From Phylloscopus collybita (taxonomy: Eukaryota; Chordata; Aves; Passeriformes; Phylloscopidae), in NCBI GenBank assembly GCA_027886175.1, contig JAJNNQ010000075.1:87308501-87372500 (forward strand): a DNA stretch of 64,000 nt. The letters are read 5' to 3'. Every line of letters begins with the position of its first letter. The stretch's first letter is position 1. Shown piece by piece: positions 58,619 to 64,000 of the stretch. A program made the position numbers and the translations under genes. The notes under the pieces were generated by a model, which saw nothing but the letters and a program-made list of their open reading frames with translations, searched no databases and was not told the DNA's origin.

Positions 58619-61600
58619 CTGTAGGAAGGATGGGGCACTTCCCAAATCGTGAAAATGAACTAGGTTTGAATAAATCACGAAATTGGAGAAACGGCAAGCA
58701 AAGGCACGAGCAAGAAAAGCTATTAGGATTGCCAAAAATCCTAACACCATGAGAAAGCCATGCCAGAGGCCCTCATATTTAACCCTTCTGTGCACGAAGC
58801 ACTCACACACATTTACGCAAGGGCAGTGTGCTTTGGTGGGGCAGCAGCATGTGCCCGCACTCCTGGGGCAATAATGAGGCACAGAGGTGTCTCAGGTTAG
58901 CAAAGACCTTTGTAGGCTCCTGGTAACTCTGCAGAGACATAACTTGTTTCTAGATTGTCCTATTTATGAACATCATGGACCAGCATAAGGGACCAGTAGT
59001 ATCCAGGAATTGTTTGTTTCAGTCAAATTATGAATGCCTGAAGCATTCTTGTTACAGTCTTCCCTGATTTATTTAACAAACAGACATGGACAGACTAAAT
59101 GGTGAAAAAAGGCATATGCAGAGAGTAACCTCTTTGTAAATGACTAAGGAGAAATCCCAGAATAGATTTATGGAAAACTGCTTAGCATCATAGCACTGGG
59201 AAACAGCAGCAGCTCTTTTTGTTTCTGATTTGCAATAACATCCTATTTATGGATATGTCCAGTGAACAGCAAGGCAGATCTTTTCTAGAGGATGATTTTC
59301 AACTCCTGCTTTTAGATATTACAGAGCACAGCCACATATTCTTTAGCTACACTGCACACACTGTCATCTGCTTTGTCATCTGCTGCTCACCATCCCATTT
59401 TTTCAGATCTATATCTTTTGAATTTTTGTGGTTTTATGTGTCCACACTTCAGTCACCCATTAAAAAAATACAAATGTAGAAACACTCTCTTCCAAACAAT
59501 AATAATTCTGTGGGCAAAAGTCATCTCAAGAATTAAGTAAAGGAAAACTGATATTCAATGCAGCAAAAACCTTAGTGAGTAAAAATTAAAGGCCACAGCT
59601 TTCTTGCATTTCCTCGTGCATAGCAGTGTCTTTGTCCATTGATTTGCCCTAAGGAAAAGAGATAAAATACACTCCCTTCCTATTCCGGAGAATCCTGCTA
59701 TATTCCAAGCCCAGAGTGGGTTTGGTTCAGATGGGCAAGAGAAATCTCTCTCCATGCCTCATTTCCCAAATTTTATAAGGGATGCTGGAATCAGTTACTT
59801 AAGAAAGCATCTTGAGTAACTTCAGACAGACAGGATTATATATACAAAAGTGTTTAGGAAAAGTTATTTTCCCTATGGAAATCGGGATTTTAATGCATAC
59901 AAGGGCATATCTGTGTAAATAAGAGTGTCTGCTGTTCATTATCTGCTCATCAACATTTGTTATCCATTACTCATGTGTTTACAAATGTAATGCAGTCAGA
60001 AAGCAGAAATAATACTATATGACTTTGGTGACCAAAAATACACCAGAAACAACAAATAGTAAATAGATCCATGGAGCAGTTCATCTATGGGATAAAGTTT
60101 GCCCACAGAAGACATTCTGTGAAAAATTTGTGAAAATAACCCTGACAGATCTGTAAGTAACAATGCAGTTCAAAAAATAATATGTAAACAGAAAACAAAG
60201 GAGCTAAGTTTGTCAATTAATTTATTGGCAATGAGCATTTTATTTTTACTCTTTTTACAGTTTGGAACTGATTAAATGCAGAGAAAAGATAGTTAAAAGA
60301 AACAAGTTCATGTTCACAGATTTCATTCAATTTGTCCAAGACCATGTGCACTCAAGACGTATGTCTGGGAATGAGACAGGCTTTTATTCACCTGTGACTT
60401 ACATCAGATGGACAGATCTTTTCCTGGCAGCTAAATAACATTTTAAACCCATATCATTACATGGACAGTAAATCAGCTGAGAACTTGAAACTATAATACA
60501 TTTGACTAGTGGCTTCTAGTTGCATCTTCTTCAGCTTCAGAAAATTTCCTCCTGTGCAGTCAGTGGCATAGTGTATCCTTGTGCTAGCGGGGTTGAGCAT
60601 AGTGTGAATGGTGCTCTTGTGGAAGGTGTCTTTTGAATTTCAATTTCTATTTTCCTTTTTTTAATTCAAACAATAGCAAAATTGCTGTAAGGTTTTACTA
60701 AGTACCAAAATATTCCCAGTTTGCCAGTTTAGATCCAGCTTTCTTTTAAAGCAGATGGAAGGGGGCTAGGAAAATTAAAGGGAAACAGGAAAGCAAATTT
60801 AAACACTTTTACTAAAACATATGTGAACATCTCTGAAAGGTGGTTGTCCTCCTTTAGAAATGCTGCAATTTTTGCTCTGATCTTTCAGTAACCCTAACAA
60901 GTACACTGACTGCTCCAGCACAGCAGTTGTTAGCAAACATTTACCACAGAAGTATCTAGAATCTCTCGCTCACACTGCAGCCCCATTGCTTCAGCCCTGT
61001 AGAGACAGCTAGAAATGGGCTACTCGCAGAACAGGGAGTTAACAGCCTGTGTTGAAATCTGAGGACATTTTTGTGGCTACTTGCTTTAACTGTCCATAAC
61101 TTATCCATTTTTCCAAATAATCACCAGCAATCAAAATTGCTTTCTTGCAGACATCACTGCAGAAATGGGTCAGGGGGGAAGAACTGAAAAAGGTTTCACA
61201 GACACCTCCCTGGCAGGTAGAGAGTAGCCTGACACATTTTTTGTAAGTTGCGATCTTAAAAGCAAATGTTGGTTTTGTTATAGAAAAGAACGGAAGGAGG
61301 AAAATGAAGATGGCAGAGGTTTGGGTATTCCTTTGTGATAAGGGTTGACAGTCTCCATTCTCATCTCATGCCCTTTGCCTTCTTCATCCCAAGGATGTTT
61401 TTTCTGCCTCCACAGGGCTGGCATCCCAACTGCAAGCTCATCAGAAACTAAATCAGAAGTACCTCAATTGCTAAGGTCTTTCCTTCTCAGTTTACTCTCT
61501 CTTTTTCCTGTGCCAGGGTTTTATTTTTGGCTCTTGCAAGCAGTGCCATGCCTGGAATTTATGCTTCTCTAGAAATCTAGGAATGGAAATCCACTGTAGC

Positions 61601-64000
61601 AAGTGCAGACAAAGAGTTAAAGGTTCAGGGAAGTTTGCAGGAGCCTGCATGAGGGCAGGCAAACCAGTTGGGTCTGCCACACTTACAGAAATAACTTGCA
61701 AGATCAGGCTGTCTCCCAAAGCTCTCTGAGTGTACCAGCAAAGCCTTCTTCCCTGCTTCAGTTAAGAAACCAGATAGCAAGAATTCTTCTCACAATAACA
61801 TTTTCCACTTGTAGCACACTATTGCAAAAATGTCCCCTTGTGGTATTTCAGCAGTCTCTTCAGTTCAAGCAGGAGCCATGGAATGCACAAAAAAATAATT
61901 TACAAACAAAGCAAAAATGACTGCTAGGAACCCTAAGAAATGGTTTATGGTACAGCTTAAAGTTTTGTGCAAAGGTGTGGGGTGATTTTATTCATGCAAG
62001 AAAGATTGTGGTCGCATTTGATTTTACCTTAACTAGTTTACTTTTTCGGAATTAAAAGTTACTGTCTGAGATATCCAGAAACAATTGTATTGTATTACTG
62101 AATTTGATGTGCTTGGTTTGTAGAAAAATGGTTTAGTCTACTGTGACCAATTGTCTATTATAATGAAGCTTATTATCAACGGAGTATACTCTTATAACCT
62201 TATTTTTTCCTTCTCAGAAGATAGCAGAGTTCAGCATCCGATAAACATGTAAATTGCATTTTTCTTTTCACACAGGACAGATTTCAACTTCTGAACCAGC
62301 AGTCAACAAAGATTCCCCCAGCTGCTAGGGGAAAAAAAAAAAAAAGTAAGTATTTGTGAAGAAAGGCATAATAAGATCAGAGGGAAGCCTGTCATAAAAA
62401 TGCACATTGCATAATACATGATGGATCAGTTCTATTATTTAACTTTTGCATAGATATAACAATACAGAGATATGCTAACCATCATAGTCAGCATTAATTT
62501 ACAGTGGGAAAAATAATTAGAATCTCACTTTTTCTGAAGAATGGAGTGAAAATGTAAACAATGCTTCCCTCCAGGCAAGTGCTTTATCAACTTGACAGGT
62601 GCATTTGAATTTCCATGGGTGGGGGACATAATAGGTTATTTATGTGTCATTTTAATAGAAAGGCCCAACCATCAAGATGGACAGGAGACTTTATCAGTAC
62701 TGCTGTTTGCAACTAATCCACCAATTTAATACCCCATGAAAATACCTGCAACAAAACCTGGACATTTTTCTTTTCCACTCCATTATAGGCAAATCAATAT
62801 GGGTGCTATTCATCTCAAATCTTTGGCTCAGCAGGTGCCCACTACACAGAGCTCTTCATAACGCTGGTGCACTGGCACAGCCACATAAACATAGACACTT
62901 TGACTTCTGGTGCCATCAGTGACTCCACAACAGGATAACAGCAGTGCACTTGGATCACTAGTTTACCCCCACATAGAAGTATGCAATAAAAAAATCTTTT
63001 TTCTAGGGCTTTTTTTTTTTCTTGTTTTGGTTTGGTTTTGAGAAGAAAACATTCAGCACAAATTTTTCAAAGTTTCTGATTACTATAATTTTATCTGAAG
63101 GAGCCATTCCCTAATTTTTACAAACAGTACACTCCTGGCTGGAGAATAGCCACAAGCCAGAAAAACATTATACATCTCCTACCATTATACATTTCCTTAA
63201 CATGTTTGTTTACAAAAATTTGCCACAAAAAAGAAAGATGCCATAACATGTACTCCAGTCACACCTTCTTATGCATTAGCTCTGCTAAAAGCTGCCTCTT
63301 TTTTGTCCTGTGTAGGGCTGTGACCTTGAGTGACACGTAGCCCCAGCGTGACCCTGGGTAAATTTGGTAGCCATGCTCCAATTTCTTCTTCCTCTTCCCT
63401 CCTTGATAGTGCCATCTGTACGAGCACAGGTTTCCCCTGTACTTATCTATACAGCAATTGCTGCCACATTTTTAACACACAGCATATGCTGATAGCCCCC
63501 AGTCTTTCACTGGTGTGTATGTGTGTGTGTGCACATTTAAATTAGCCTGATCCACACCAGGAAAAAAAAAGTATTTTCCATTAAGGAATCTTTAAAAAAA
63601 TCCGACCATTTTTGAGAGCTGAAGGTTTCGATTATTGAAAGTCCATCCTCATCCGTGTGCAAACATCCAGTTTCCTGATTCATGACCCACCAGGGTCTAC
63701 ATGAACTGGAAGACAGTCCCCAATGAGACTGAAAAGCTTTGGAATAGATCTAAGGGGGATAGAGGTAATGAGATCATCCACCATTTCCATGTCCACTCAG
63801 AAGTGTGCTCTAGTTGTGTAGAGATAAATCTTTTCTAAGACAGGTAGGGCTCCAGAGATGTTTTGAGTATGTAATTGGAAGTATCTTTACACCCCCTGGG
63901 TAATTCCTCAGACTAGCTACTCCTGAAACTTTTTGCAAAAGCAAGCAATTCATAAGGACATAAATCTGATTAAAAACAGACCTGGGACATTTCCTATGCT
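58619..64000. other. No gene recognised
   Basis: AT-rich sequence to the window end. 59.88-60.06 kb has conserved-element texture. Simple repeats are limited to an A15 run near 62332, a T10 run near 63010 and a short (GT)n. Confidence 0.6.
63513..63533 (+). repeat. Short (GT)n microsatellite
   Basis: GTGTGTATGTGTGTGTGTGC, an interrupted dinucleotide run. Confidence 0.85.

Noticed and set aside
1..64000. tRNA, rRNA, CRISPR arrays, operons, integrated plasmid or phage features
   Set aside because: None were seen. The texture is vertebrate nuclear DNA, and no repeat-spacer arrays or bacterial gene organisation are present.

Overview
The window looks like nuclear DNA of a bird, probably from an intron-rich or gene-desert part of a chromosome. 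It is AT-rich and CpG-poor, has no compact or operon-like gene layout, and no complete gene can be read in it. The avian assignment rests on repeats. There is a 5'-truncated CR1 LINE copy at about 44.94-45.32 kb. There is an old CR1/L3-type remnant at about 7.2 kb. Two avian-type endogenous-retrovirus LTRs lie next to each other at 37.9-39.2 kb. Long A-rich and A/C-rich tracts occur throughout.

Three places look like single exons. A 137-nt candidate on the + strand (8315-8451) is framed by a good acceptor and donor and has an evenly spaced cysteine pattern. A 210-nt, 70-codon candidate on the - strand (53283-53492) lies in the only clearly GC-rich coding-like island, with strong C/G bias at third codon positions; just upstream on its sense strand is a G-rich block that could fold into a quadruplex. 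A weaker 155-nt candidate is on the - strand (58464-58618). None could be assigned to a protein family. Nearly all other open frames are short, lack splice context, or come from homopolymer or purine-biased DNA.

Layout: 1-7 kb is mostly unannotated AT-rich DNA with an (AAT)n tract and a small duplicated/inverted hairpin cluster. 7-9 kb has the L3/CR1 remnant and the + strand candidate exon. 9.4-27 kb carries A/C-rich tracts, an AT-rich near-palindrome and a ~1 kb purine-rich block. 27-37 kb is low in recognisable elements but includes stretches that resemble conserved non-coding DNA and a striking 14-bp perfect hairpin. 37.8-39.2 kb is a small repeat cluster with a perfect hairpin, a solo LTR with a candidate target-site duplication, and a second LTR. 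39.2-53 kb contains poly(A) tracts, the CR1 copy, short duplications and a conserved-looking AT-rich block. 53.2-64 kb contains the two - strand candidate exons, a nested hairpin and more conserved-looking DNA.

I found no prokaryotic-type system, no CRISPR array, no tRNA or rRNA gene, and no convincing undescribed gene system. The observations most worth a second look are the candidate exons, especially 53.3 kb with its G-rich flank, the set of perfect short-loop hairpins, and the strong + strand bias of long poly(A) tracts.
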